Positions 8,903 to 23,435 of a stretch of 64,000 nt of DNA are shown here, one piece after another. The stretch comes from Streptomyces tuirus (GTDB lineage Bacteria > Actinomycetota > Actinomycetes > Streptomycetales > Streptomycetaceae). Under the pieces are notes generated by a model. It had not been told where the DNA came from and made no database searches. It saw only the letters and a program-made list of their open reading frames with translations. Position 1 is the stretch's first letter, and each line of letters opens with the position of its first letter. The stretch covers positions 2,422,501 to 2,486,500 of the forward strand of contig JAGTPG010000002.1 in NCBI GenBank assembly GCA_018195615.1, given 5' to 3'. The translations under genes were made by a program, and so were the position numbers.

Positions 8903-11900
8903 GTGACGGGCTTACTGCTGCTGCGCCTGCGTGCGCATCGGCTGCTGCTCACCGCGGCCCTGCTCGCCGTCCTGCTGACCACCTCGGTGCTCGCCGCCCT
9001 CGCGGCCTTCTCCGGCTCCGTCGGGGACGCGGCGCTGCGCGGCACCCTGGGCGGCCGGGCCGCGTCGCCCGCCTCCCTCGTCGTCGAGGCGGAGGTGCCC
9101 CGGGAGCGGCGGGACGCGGCGCAGCGGGCCGTGGTGCGCGAGGCACGGGAGGCGTTCGACGGGCTGCCGGTGAGTGTGCGGAGGCTGGAGCGGTCCGGGC
9201 CGTACGCGCTGCCCCGTTCCCTCCAGGACGCCGACGCCCGCGCCGGGGAGCCCGACCTCACGCACCTCGCCGCCCTGGACCGGTCGCGGATCAGGCTGGT
9301 CTCGGGCACCCTGCCGGGCCCGGCGCCGGCGGCCCGCACCGCCGTCGTGCCCGTCGCCCTGCCCGAGGCGGCCGCGGAAAGGCTGAAGCTGCGGCCCGGA
9401 GCGCGGCTCGCGCTCACCGACCGGCTGGGCGGCGAGCCGCTCCGGGTGCGGGTGACCGGCGTGTACCGGGCTTCCGACAGTTCCGATCCCTACTGGCAGG
9501 CGGACACCCTCGGCGGCCAGGGCGTACGCACCGTCGTCTTCACCACGTACGGGCCGCTGCTGGCCGACCAGTCGGTGCTCGCCTCCGGCCGCGTCTCGGA
9601 GGGCGGCACCGGCTGGGTGGCGACGGCCGACCACCGGACCCTCACCACCGACGGCATCGGCGCGCTCCGCGCGGCGGCGGTCCGCGCGGCCGGGGCGCTG
9701 CGCGGGGATCCGGCGCTCGGGGGCGAGGCGGACGTGCGCACCGGGCTGCCCGAGGTGCTCGACCGGACCGAGCGGGCCCTGCTGGTGTCCCGGTCCACCC
9801 TGGTGATCGTCTCCGTGCAGCTGGTGCTGCTCGCCGGGTACGCGCTGCTGCTGGTGGCCCGGCTGCTGGACAGCGAGCGGGCCGGCGAGACCGAGCTGCT
9901 GCGGGCCAGAGGCGGATCGCGCGGACGGATCGCCTCTCTCGCCGCGCTGGAGGCGCTGCTCCTGGCGGTCCCGGCCGCGGTCTGTGCCGCGCTGCTGTCC
10001 GGCCCGCTGGCCCGGCTGCTCGCCCGGTGGTCCTCGCTCGACCGGATCGGGCTGCGGCTCGACACGGCTCCGGCGGGCCGGGTGTGGCTGGTCGCGGGCG
10101 GGGTGGCGCTGGCCTGCGCGGTGGCGGTCGTGGCACCCGCGCTGGCGGCGACGGCGGGTACGCCGGTCCGGCTGCGGCGGGTCCGGGCGGCGACGTCGGC
10201 CGCGCCCGTGCGCGCCGGAGCCGATGTCGGGCTGCTGCTGATCGCGGGCGTGGCGTACTGGCAGCTCGACCGGCAGACCGACGCGACCGGCGGCGGGGTG
10301 CTGAGCCGGGACCGGGCCGGGGAGCTGGGGATCGATCCGCTGCTGGTCGCGGCGCCCGCGCTGGCGCTGCTGGCGGGCACGGTGCTGACGCTGCGTCTGC
10401 TGCCGCTCGCGGCCCGGCTCGCCGAGCGGCGGTCCGCGAGCGGGCGCGGCCTGCCGGCGGCGCTGGCGGGCTGGCAGTTCAGCCGGCGCCCGCTGCGCGG
10501 GGCGGGCCCGGTGCTGCTGCTGGTCATCGCCGTGGCGACCGGGATGCTGGCGATCGGGCACGGCGCGTCCTGGGACCGGTCGCAGGACGACCAGGCCGAC
10601 TTCCGGACGGGCGCCACCGTACGGGTCCTGGACTACCGGCCGGGCAGCCCCGGGCAGACCGGCCTCTACGCCGCGCTGCCCGGCGCCCGGGACACCGCAC
10701 CCGCGCACCGCGCCACTCTGGGCCTCTCCGGCGGCCGCCAGGCGACGGTCCTCGCCCTGGACACCGCCCACGCCGGGGACGGGATGCTGATGCGCGGCGA
10801 TCTCGCCGACGAGCCCCCGGCGAAGGTGCTGCGGACCCTGGCGCCGCCCGCGCGGAACGAAGACCGGGCGGTACGGCTCCCCGACGACACCCGGCGGCTC
10901 GCCCTCGACGTGCGGATCGCCGACGAGCGGGCCCGGAAGGGACGCTCCCCCTCCGGCCGGGCACCCCTGCTCACGGTGGTCGTCGAGGACCGGTACGGCA
11001 TCGCGTACCGGCTGGGCGCCGGGAACGTCCCGGTGGACGGCCGGGTCCACCGGATCACGCTGGACCTGGACGTGACGGCGGCGGGCCGTCGCGCCGCCCC
11101 GGCCGGGCCGTTGCGGCTGACCGGACTGCAGCTCGACGACACCTCTCCCGTCGGCCGCCCCGAACAACACCGGCTCACCGTCGAACAGCTGCTCGCCACC
11201 GGCCGCGGCGGCTCCGCGCGGGCCGTCCCGGCGCCCGCCGGGACGCGCTGGCGGGGCAACCGGGTCGTGACGCAGAACGGCGAGGTCGTGGCCCGTGCGG
11301 CCACCGAGCCCGCGGTGTCGGGGAGCGCGCCGCTGACCGTGTCGTACGGCACGGGCGTCGACCGCGACGAGAGCTACGGAGCCGAGCCGATCTACACCGT
11401 CCGCGTCGACACCGCCGGGGCCGGGGCGCCGCGCGGCCTGTCCGCCGTCGCCACCCGGGACTTCCTGCGGGCGGCCGGAGCCGAGCCCGGCGACACCATC
11501 GACATACCGCTGTCGGGGGAGCAGTTGCGGGTGCGGATCGCGCGGTCGGTCGAGGAGCTGCCCACGACGGCCACCGACCTGGCCGGAGACGCCGTGGCCG
11601 GTGGGGCGCTGCTGCTCGATCTGCGGGCCGTCGACGCCGTGCTGGCCCAGCGGGGCAGTGCGGCCCTCGCCCCCACAGAGTGGTGGGTGAGCGCCGCCCC
11701 CGGCAAGGCCGCGGAGGTCGCCGCCGCCCTGCGGGCGCGCCCCGACCTCGCATTTCAGCAGGTGCTGGTGCGGGACGAGACCGCGGCGGAGCTGCTGCGG
11801 GATCCCCTCGGCGCCGGGCCCCGGGCGGCGCTGACGGCGGTGGCGGTGGCCGCCGCGGCCCTCGCCGCCGGGGGTTTCGCGGTGAGCGCGGCCGGTGCGC

Positions 11901-12238
11901 GGCGGGAGAGGTCCGCGGAGTTCGCGGTGCTGCGCGCCCTGGGCACGCCCCGCCGGGATCTCGCCCGGCTGGTCGCGACGGAGCAGAGTCTGCTCATCGG
12001 CGCCGGGCTCCTCGCCGGGCTCGGTCTGGGCACCGTCCTGACCCGGGCGGTCGTCCCGCTGATCGTGCTGACCTCCGGTGCGGAACGGCCGGTGCCGCCC
12101 GTCCTCGTCGAACTGCCGGTGTCCCAGGTGGCTTTGCTGCTCGCGGGGGTGGCCGCCCCGCTGCTGCTGATCACGGCCGCGTCGGCGCTGCGCCGTGCCG
12201 AGCCGGCGGTCGCGCTCCGCCATCAGGGGGAGGACTGA
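8903..12238 (+). CDS. Large FtsX/MacB-type ABC transporter permease, TTA codon at position 4
   Basis: 1111-aa integral membrane permease, intact. It has an N-terminal membrane helix (about residues 12-35), a large extracytoplasmic domain to about residue 300, four or more helices between 300 and 530, a second extracytoplasmic domain, and a C-terminal FtsX domain with three helices (ALTAVAVAAAALAAGGF, LLIGAGLLAGLGLGTVL, VALLLAGVAAPLLLI). The double FtsX arrangement is typical of Streptomyces exporters of this family; the substrate is unknown. GTG at 8903 follows a purine-rich GGTGGGGGAAGA. The fourth codon is TTA (8912-8914), rare in Streptomyces and dependent on the bldA tRNA. The stop is one base before the next start. 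Confidence 0.87.
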   Translation: MTGLLLLRLRAHRLLLTAALLAVLLTTSVLAALAAFSGSVGDAALRGTLGGRAASPASLVVEAEVPRERRDAAQRAVVREAREAFDGLPVSVRRLERSGPYALPRSLQDADARAGEPDLTHLAALDRSRIRLVSGTLPGPAPAARTAVVPVALPEAAAERLKLRPGARLALTDRLGGEPLRVRVTGVYRASDSSDPYWQADTLGGQGVRTVVFTTYGPLLADQSVLASGRVSEGGTGWVATADHRTLTTDGIGALRAAAVRAAGALRGDPALGGEADVRTGLPEVLDRTERALLVSRSTLVIVSVQLVLLAGYALLLVARLLDSERAGETELLRARGGSRGRIASLAALEALLLAVPAAVCAALLSGPLARLLARWSSLDRIGLRLDTAPAGRVWLVAGGVALACAVAVVAPALAATAGTPVRLRRVRAATSAAPVRAGADVGLLLIAGVAYWQLDRQTDATGGGVLSRDRAGELGIDPLLVAAPALALLAGTVLTLRLLPLAARLAERRSASGRGLPAALAGWQFSRRPLRGAGPVLLLVIAVATGMLAIGHGASWDRSQDDQADFRTGATVRVLDYRPGSPGQTGLYAALPGARDTAPAHRATLGLSGGRQATVLALDTAHAGDGMLMRGDLADEPPAKVLRTLAPPARNEDRAVRLPDDTRRLALDVRIADERARKGRSPSGRAPLLTVVVEDRYGIAYRLGAGNVPVDGRVHRITLDLDVTAAGRRAAPAGPLRLTGLQLDDTSPVGRPEQHRLTVEQLLATGRGGSARAVPAPAGTRWRGNRVVTQNGEVVARAATEPAVSGSAPLTVSYGTGVDRDESYGAEPIYTVRVDTAGAGAPRGLSAVATRDFLRAAGAEPGDTIDIPLSGEQLRVRIARSVEELPTTATDLAGDAVAGGALLLDLRAVDAVLAQRGSAALAPTEWWVSAAPGKAAEVAAALRARPDLAFQQVLVRDETAAELLRDPLGAGPRAALTAVAVAAAALAAGGFAVSAAGARRERSAEFAVLRALGTPRRDLARLVATEQSLLIGAGLLAGLGLGTVLTRAVVPLIVLTSGAERPVPPVLVELPVSQVALLLAGVAAPLLLITAASALRRAEPAVALRHQGED

Positions 12239-12239
12239 G

Positions 12240-14973
12240 ATGCCGCCGAACGCGCAGGGCGCGCCCTGGGTGCGGACCCGGCTGCGGACCGCGCCCTGGT
12301 CCACCGTCGCCTTCGGTGTGCTGGTGCTGGTCACGGCGTTCCTCGCGGCCGTCCTGCCCCGGGCCGTCGAGGCGTACGAGACGGACGGGCTGCGCGAGGC
12401 CGTCGCCACCGCCTCCCCCGAGTCGACCGTGCTGGAGCTGAAGGCGCCGGCGCCCGGTCTCGAACGGCCGGACAAGGCCCGTGCGGACGCGGTGCGGCCG
12501 GAGGCGCTCGCAGCCGTCGACGGCCAGGCGCGGGCGCTGCTGCCCGCACCGCTGCGTGCCGACCCGGCCGAGTCGGCGTACGGGGTGCGGACCGGGAAGA
12601 GTCTGGAGGCAGTGGACGCGTCGCTGCCCCGGCCCGACGGGCTGCCGCCCCGGTTCACCCTGCTCGCGCAGTCGGGAGCGGCCGGCCACGCCACCGTGCG
12701 GGAGGGCCGGCTGCCCGCCGCCGGTACCTCCGTGACCGTGGACACCAGGGTGGTGGAAGGCGCCGTGACCACCCGGACGGCCCGCACACTGCGGCTGCGG
12801 TCCGGCTCCACGCTCACCCTGGCCGGCTTCCCGGACGGTCCGCTGACCGTACGGATCACCGGCGTCCTCGAACCCCGGCAGCCGCGGCGGAGTTACTGGT
12901 CCGCGGAACCGGTCCTGCGCGCCCCATCCCTCGCCGCCACCAGCGGCCGCCCGCCGCAGTTCTACTGGGAGGCGGGTGTCCTGCTGGCGCCCGGGGCCGC
13001 ACCGGCGCTGCTCGGCGGCCAGGGCGAGCCGGAGAAGTACTGGCGGTACGCGCCCGCGACCGGGCGGCTCACGGCGGCGGACTCCTCGGCGCTCGTCGAC
13101 CGGGTCGCGTCGCTCGAGGACGGGCCCGGGCTGGTGCGGATGCGCGGCGCCGCCGGTCCGACGGCGCAGCTGTCCACCGGTCTGGAGCAGGTCGTCGGCT
13201 CCTATACGGAGACCCGTGACGCGATCACGCCCGTGGTCGCCGTGGCGGCCTTCGGGATCGCCGCGGTCGCCCTGATCGTCCTGGTCATGAGCGGTGCTCT
13301 GGCCGCCGCCCGCCGGGACGTCGAACTCGCCCTGCTGCGGGCCCGGGGCGGCTCCCTGGGCGGCATCTCCGGGCGGCTGCTGGCCGAGTCCGCGGTGCCG
13401 GCGGTGCCCGCGGCGGTCTGCGGTCTGCTGCTCGCCGTCCTCGTCGTGGACGAGGCCCGGCCGCTGCCCTCCGTCCTCGGGGCGGGTGCCGTGGCCCTGC
13501 TCGCCTGTGCCGCGCTGCCGGTGCGCGCGGCCGTGGCGCAGCGCCGGCCGCGGGCGCACCGGGAGCGCGACGATCTCGCCGAGGCCAGGCCCGGCGGCCG
13601 TCGCACGGTCGCCGAACTGACGTTGCTGGTGCTGGCCGTCGGCTCGGTGGCGGCGCTGCGCCGCCGTGGTACGGGCGGGGCGGGTGATCTGCTGGTGAGC
13701 GCCGCCCCGGTGCTCGTCGGGCTGGTCGCCGCGCTGGTCCTCGTCCGGCTGTACCCGCTGCCCCTGCGGTGGGCCGCCGGCCCGGCCGGCCGGCTGCGCG
13801 GTGTGGTCGGGTTCCTGTCGCTGGCCCGGGCGGGCCGCTCACCGGCGGCGGTCGCCACGCTGCCGCTGCTCGCGCTGCTGACGGCCCTGACGACGGCCGC
13901 GTTCGGGGGGTCCGTGCTGCAGGGTGTGGCGGACGCCCGGGACCGGGTCGCGCTGCTGGAGACGGGCGCGGACGCGCGGATCGACACGGCCGACGGCACC
14001 CCGCTCCCGGCGGGGCTGGCGCGAGCGGTGCGGGGTGTGGCGGGCGTACGTCAGGTCACGGCCGTGGGAACCCAGTTCGCCTCGGAGCGCGCGTCCGACG
14101 AGACCCGGTCGCTGACCGTGGTCGGGGTCGAACCGGGCACGTACGCGGGGGTGGCCCGGCAGACGGGGCTCGGGGGGTTCGCGGCCGATCGGCTGGGGAA
14201 CGAGGGCGGGGTGCTGAACGCCGTCGCCTCCCCGAGGTCGCCGAGCGGCTGGGGCGGGCGCCGCGCCGGATCGGGACGGACGACGGGACCGTCACCGTAC
14301 GGATCACCACCGTGCGGCCCCGCACCCCGGCCGTCCCCGACGGCGACTTCCTGCTGGTCGACGCGGCCGGCCTGAAGGGCTTCGGCGGCCCTGGGACCCT
14401 GCTGGTGGCCGGTGCCGGGCTCGACGCGAAGGCGCTGCGGGCCGCTGTGCGCGGCGCCGGACCGAACCTCTCCATGACCTTGCGCGCCGAGGAACGTGCG
14501 GCGCTGTCCGACTCGCCGTTGCAGGTGGGCGCCGGACGCATCTACGTCTGGGCCGTCGTCGCGGGCGCCGGGTACGCCCTGCTCGCCCTGGTGCTCGGCC
14601 TGCTGCGGTCCGCGCCGGAACGGGCCGCGCTGCTCGCCCGGCTGCGCACCCTGGGCCTGACGACCCGCCAGGGGCGTCGCCTGCTCGGCCTGGAGGCGCT
14701 GCCCCTGGCAGTGCTCGCGGCCGGCGGGGGCGTGGCCGTCGGCTGGGCCACCGTCGGGCTGCTCGCGCCCGGCATCGACCTGGAACGGCTCGCCCTGGCC
14801 GACGCGTCCGGCGTCACGGCGCCGGGAGGTGCCGCGCTGCGGGCCGACGTGTGGTCGCTGGCCCTGCCGGCCGCGGGCGCGGTGCTGCTGGCGGGGCCGT
14901 GGCCGTGGCGCAGGCCTGGTGGGCGGGGCGCCGGACACCGATCACTCACCTCAGGGCAGGAGACATGCGTTGA
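12240..14973 (+). CDS. Second FtsX/MacB-type permease, two frame breaks
   Basis: Second large permease of the exporter, 911 aa after restoring two missing bases. Breaks lie near 14230 (NAVASP/EVAERLG, now reading CCCCGAG) and near 14897 (LLAG/AVAVAQAW). It has an N-terminal helix (VAFGVLVLVTAFLAAVLP), a central membrane block from about residue 345, and a C-terminal FtsX-like domain. It is weakly similar in plan to the preceding permease, so the pair probably works as a heterodimer. ATG at 12240, one base after the upstream stop; its TGA at 14971-14973 overlaps the TTG start of the ATPase gene, implying translational coupling of all three. Confidence 0.83.
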
Positions 14974-15938
14974 GCGGTACGACGGAGTCACTCGCGGAGC
15001 TGGAGCGGCGGGCGGCGCTCCACCGGGACCGGCCCGAGTACGGGCACGACGCCCTGATCGCCTGCGACCGGCTGGTGCGGATCTTCGCCAAGCGCGGCGG
15101 CGGGGACGCCGTGGAGGTGCAGGCGCTCCAGGGGCTCGATCTCCTGGTGCGGGAGGGCGAGTTGATGGCCCTGGTGGGGGCGTCCGGCAGCGGCAAGTCG
15201 ACGTTGATGAACATCCTCGCGGGCCTGGACGTCCCGACCGCGGGCGCCGCGAAGGTCGCGGGCCGCGATCTGCTGACGATGGACGCGAAGGCACGGTTGC
15301 GTTACCGCCGTGAGGTGGTCGGCTTCGTCTGGCAGCAGACGGCACGCAATCTGCTGCCTTATCTGACGGCGGCGCAGAACGTCGCCCTGCCCATGCAGCT
15401 GGCGGGCCGTTCGCGGCGGAAACGGGCCGGACGCGCGGAGGAGCTGCTGGCGCTGCTCGGCGTCGCCGACTGCCGGGACCGGCGTCCGCAAGCGATGTCC
15501 GGCGGGCAGCAGCAGCGCGTCGCGATCGCCGTCGCCCTCGCCAACTCCCCCGCCGTCCTGCTCGCCGACGAGCCGACCGGCGAGCTGGACTCGGCGACCG
15601 GGCAGCAGGTCTTCGCGGCGTTCCGCCGGGCCAACGAGGAGCTGGGCACCACGATCGTCATCGTCACGCACGACCAGGCGGTCGCCGGCGAGGTCCGTCG
15701 CACGGTCGCGATCCGCGACGGCCGCACCTCGACGGAGGTCCTGCGCCGCACGGAGGTCGACGAGACGGGCCGGGAGTCCCTGGTGGCCCGTGAGTACGCG
15801 ATGCTCGACCGGGCGGGCCGCCTGCAGCTGCCGGCCGAGTACACGACCGCCCTGGGCATGCGGGACCGGGTGCTGCTGGAGCTGGAGGAGGACCACATCC
15901 AGGTGTGGCCCGACGAGAACAGCAACGAGAACGGCTGA
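14970..15938 (+). CDS. ABC transporter ATP-binding protein with C-terminal extension
   Basis: 322-aa ATPase of the MacB/LolD class. Walker A GASGSGKST, signature MSGGQQQR, Walker B VLLADEP and H-loop VTHD are present. After the nucleotide-binding domain there is an extra segment of about 60 residues (REYAMLDRAGRLQLPAEYTT) resembling an AbrB-like small beta domain; I am unsure of this. The start is TTG at 14970, overlapping the permease stop (TTGA), with GGCAGGAGA just upstream; the conserved protein begins close to here and no better ATG/GTG precedes it. Together with the two permeases it forms a complete exporter. Confidence 0.87.
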   Translation: MSGTTESLAELERRAALHRDRPEYGHDALIACDRLVRIFAKRGGGDAVEVQALQGLDLLVREGELMALVGASGSGKSTLMNILAGLDVPTAGAAKVAGRDLLTMDAKARLRYRREVVGFVWQQTARNLLPYLTAAQNVALPMQLAGRSRRKRAGRAEELLALLGVADCRDRRPQAMSGGQQQRVAIAVALANSPAVLLADEPTGELDSATGQQVFAAFRRANEELGTTIVIVTHDQAVAGEVRRTVAIRDGRTSTEVLRRTEVDETGRESLVAREYAMLDRAGRLQLPAEYTTALGMRDRVLLELEEDHIQVWPDENSNENG

Positions 15939-15946
15939 GGACATGC

Positions 15947-15996
15947 GACAGCGCCTGCCCGGTCGTCCGGTCGGGGACTGCGGGGCAGGCGCTGTC
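15947..15996. terminator. Hairpin terminator between convergent genes
   Basis: Perfect 14-bp inverted repeat (GACAGCGCCTGCCC and its complement) with a 22-base loop, 8 bp after the ATPase stop and 45 bp from the gltD stop on the other strand. It probably ends transcription in both directions. Confidence 0.8.
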
Positions 15997-16040
15997 AGTG
16001 TTCCGCACGCCGTTGTGCGGGACGTCTGTTGAGGTGCTGG

Positions 16041-17496
16041 TCAGACCATCAGCGCACGGTCCGTGGGACGGATCGGGGCCGGCAGGTCGCTCGCACCCGT
16101 GAGGGCGCGGTCCACGCCACGGGCCGCCGAGCGGCCCTCCGCGATCGCCCAGACGATGAGCGACTGGCCGCGGCCCGCGTCACCGGCGACGAACACTCCC
16201 GGCACGTTGGTCTGGTAGTCGCCGTCGCGGGCGATGTTGCCGCGCTCGTCGAGCTCCAGGCCGAACTGCTCCACGAGGCCGTTCTCGCGGTCGGTGCCGG
16301 TGAAGCCCATGGCGAGGGTGACCAGCTGGGCGGGGATCTTGCGCTCGGAGCCCGGCTTCGGGGTCAGCTTGCCGTCGATGAACTCCACCTCGGTGAGGTG
16401 CAGCCACTGGACGTTGCCGTCCTCGTCGCCCTCGAAGTGGGTCGTCGAGACCGAGTAGACGCGCTCGCCGCCCTCCTCGTGGGCCGAGGTGACCTTGTAG
16501 AGCATGGGGAAGGTCGGCCAGGGCTGGTTGGTCGGGTGCCGCTCCTCGCCCGGGCGGGGCATGATCTCCAGCTGCGTGACGGAGGCCGCGCCCTGGCGGT
16601 GGGCGGTGCCGACGCAGTCCGCGCCGGTGTCGCCGCCGCCGATGACCACGACGTGCTTGCCCTCGGCCGAGATCGGGGGCGCCACGAAGTCGCCCTCCTG
16701 GACCTTGTTGGCCAGGGGCAGGTACTCCATGGCCTGGTAGATGCCCTTGAGCTCGCGGCCGGGCACCGGCAGGTCACGGGCCGTGGTCGCGCCGACGGCC
16801 AGGACGATCGCGTCGTAGCGCTTCTTCAGGTCCGTGGCCTTCAGGTCGCGGCCGATCTCGATGCCCGTGCGGAAGCGGGTGCCCTCGGCACGCATCTGCT
16901 CGATACGGCGGTTGATGTGCCGCTTCTCCATCTTGAACTCGGGGATGCCGTACCGGAGGAGGCCTCCGATGCGGTCCGCGCGCTCGTAGACGGCGACGGT
17001 GTGACCGGCGCGGGTCAGCTGCTGGGCGGCGGCCAGGCCCGCCGGGCCCGAGCCGACGACCGCGACCGTCTTGCCGGACAGGCGCTCCGGGATCTGCGGG
17101 GCGACGTCCCCGGTCTCCCACGCCTTGTCGATGATCGAGACCTCGACGTTCTTGATGGTGACGGCCGGCTGGTTGATGCCGAGCACACACGCCGACTCAC
17201 ACGGAGCGGGGCACAGCCGGCCCGTGAACTCCGGGAAGTTGTTCGTCGCGTGCAGCCGCTCCGAAGCCGCCGCCCAGTCCTCGCGGTAGGCGTAGTCGTT
17301 CCACTCGGGGATGAGGTTCCCGAGCGGGCAGCCGTTGTGGCAGAACGGGATGCCGCAGTCCATGCAGCGGCTGGCCTGCTTGCTGATGATCGGCAGCAGG
17401 GAGCCGGGGACGTAGACCTCGTTCCAGTCCTTGACGCGCTCCTCGACGGGGCGGGACTTGGCGACCTCGCGCCCGTGGTTCAGGAAGCCCTTCGGG

Positions 17497-17504
<8 letters not shown>
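16041..17504 (-). CDS. gltD: Glutamate synthase (NADPH) small subunit
   Basis: Intact 487-aa beta subunit of glutamate synthase. It passes electrons from NAD(P)H through FAD to the large subunit for glutamine + 2-oxoglutarate to glutamate. The N-terminal cysteine cluster for Fe-S centres is visible (CMDCGIPFCHNGCPLGN and CPAPCESACVLG). Two Rossmann motifs follow, VAVVGSGPAGLAAAQQL (FAD) and VVVIGGGDTGADCVG (NADPH). ATG at 17504 overlaps the end of gltB by 8 bp, so it is translated as the second gene of a gltBD operon. The strong hairpin at 15947-15996 lies downstream. Confidence 0.97.
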
Positions 17505-22093
<4,589 letters not shown>

Positions 22094-22155
22094 CGGCTCT
22101 CCCGTCGTCGTCATGTGGCATATGCAAAGTGCCGAGGGACGACGTTGGCCCTCGC

Positions 22156-22182
22156 GTGATCGCAAAATTTCGTGCAGGTTAC
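22156..22182 (-). promoter_or_regulatory. Candidate GlnR box upstream of gltB
   Basis: Read on the minus strand: GTAAC-6-GAAAT-6-ATCAC. The known Streptomyces GlnR pattern is repeats of GTnAC-6-GAAAC. The first half-site matches fully, the second in four of five bases, the third in four of five. It lies 63-89 bp before the gltB start, a sensible place for nitrogen control. This is a match by eye only. Confidence 0.45.
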
Positions 22183-22444
22183 ATGATGGAGCGGTTCTCG
22201 GGAAGCGGGATAATCCGTTCCAGCATGCGGACACCGGAGGCTGACGGCGGGGGTACCGCGCCGACGGTGGAAGCTATGGGGGGCCAGCACGGAACGACCG
22301 GGTGAGATCGATGCCCGACGGGCCCGAAGTGCGGGGCGGGCGTCTTCGCCCTCCCCGCTGGGGGGTACGCGACGAGCCTCATTGCCCGCAGCGCTTACGG
22401 CTCATGCCCCGTGGTTCCACATCCGAAACCAGCGAGTAACGGCT

Positions 22445-22468
22445 ACTTATGCGGCCCAACGCATAAGT
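22445..22468. repeat. Perfect 9-bp inverted repeat (ACTTATGCG) between VIT gene and gltB
   Basis: ACTTATGCG, six bases, CGCATAAGT. It sits 11 bp past the stop of the VIT-family gene, so it may be its terminator, although the stem is A/T-rich for this genome and no T-run follows. An operator is possible. The remainder of the 22094-22478 gap holds only the gltB leader and the GlnR-like box. Confidence 0.5.
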
Positions 22469-22478
22469 GCAAGCCGAG

Positions 22479-23209
22479 CTATCCTACGGCCGTTCCGAAC
22501 AAAGTGCCCAGGGCGTACGTCACACCGGCCGCCGCGCCACCCAGGAACAGCTGCCGCAGCCCGCTGTACCACCAGGTCCGTGCCGTCACCTTGGCCACCA
22601 CCGCACCGCACAGGAAGAGCCCGAGCAACGCCAGCAGCACGGCCGGCCAGAGGGTGCTCGCACCCAGCAGATACGGCAGCACGGGCACCAGCGCGCCCAG
22701 CGCGAAGGAGCCGAAGCTCGACACCGCGGCCACGGTGGGCGAGGGCAGATCGCCGGGGTCGATGCCCAGCTCCTCCCGGGCGTGGATCTCCAGCGCCTGC
22801 TCGGGATCCTTCGACAACTGCCGGGCGACTTCGCCGGCCAGCTTCGGCTCGACCCCCTCGCCCGGTAGAGCGCGGCGAGCTCGGCCTCCTCGCACTTCGG
22901 GTGCTTGCGCAGCTCGCGCCGCTCCACGTCCAGCTCGGCCTCGACGAGCTCACGCTGCGAGGCGACGGAGGTGTACTCGCCGGCGGCCATGGAGAAGGCA
23001 CCGGCGGCCAGACCCGCGAGTCCGCTGAGGACCACGGTGTGCTGGCTGACCGAGCCGCCCGCGACACCGGTCATCAGGGCCAGGTTGGAGACGAGACCGT
23101 CCATCGCACCGAACACCGCGGGACGCAGCCAGCCGCCGTTCACGTCCCGGTGGGTGTGGTTGTCCCGGTGCGCCTCGTGCAGCGCCGCCTCGGTTTCGAT
23201 GATGGCCAT
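22479..23209 (-). CDS. VIT1/CCC1 family Fe2+/Mn2+ transporter, one frame break
   Basis: Membrane transporter of the vacuolar iron transporter family, moving Fe2+ or Mn2+ out of the cytoplasm. VNGGWLRPAVFGAMDGLVSN is the family signature in helix 1, then SMAAGEYTSVASQRE and a hydrophilic metal-binding region (EAELDVERRELRKHPKCEE), and three C-terminal helices. A base is missing near 22859 in the metal-binding region (LYRA/GVEPKLAGEVA); corrected length 243 aa. ATG at 23209 has GGGAT upstream. A candidate iron box lies 100 bp upstream (separate entry). The first ADP-ribosylglycohydrolase gene diverges from it. Confidence 0.88.
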
Positions 23210-23308
23210 GAAAGATCCCACTCCCCGCCGCCCGGACGGCTCTTTGGACAAGTTCCAGATTTTTACAACACCCAAAGTACGCTCCGAATTCCGCTCTCGC
23301 CAGCAAGG

Positions 23309-23327
23309 AAAGGCTGGGCTAACCTGC
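23309..23327. promoter_or_regulatory. Candidate iron box (DmdR/IdeR type) upstream of the VIT transporter gene
   Basis: AAAGGCTGGGCTAACCTGC agrees with the IdeR/DmdR consensus TTAGGTTAGGCTAACCTAA at 13 of 19 positions, including nine in a row (GGCTAACCT). It lies between divergent genes, 100 bp before the transporter start and 109 bp before the hydrolase start. Iron control of an iron/manganese exporter would make sense, but the match was made by eye. Confidence 0.4.
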
Positions 23328-23435
23328 GGCTTTACCGTTCTGTGCTCACTTGATGACGATCTTGCACAGATGTCGACCGGGTGATGCTGAGGCTCAGGAG
23401 GCTGGTGCCGATCGCCGGAGTGGGACACATGGCGT

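Noticed and set aside
8912..12859. 1315-codon open frame on the minus strand opposite the permease genes
   Set aside because: Gln/Arg/Pro-rich, no family motifs; it is a by-product of high G+C third positions in the real plus-strand permeases.
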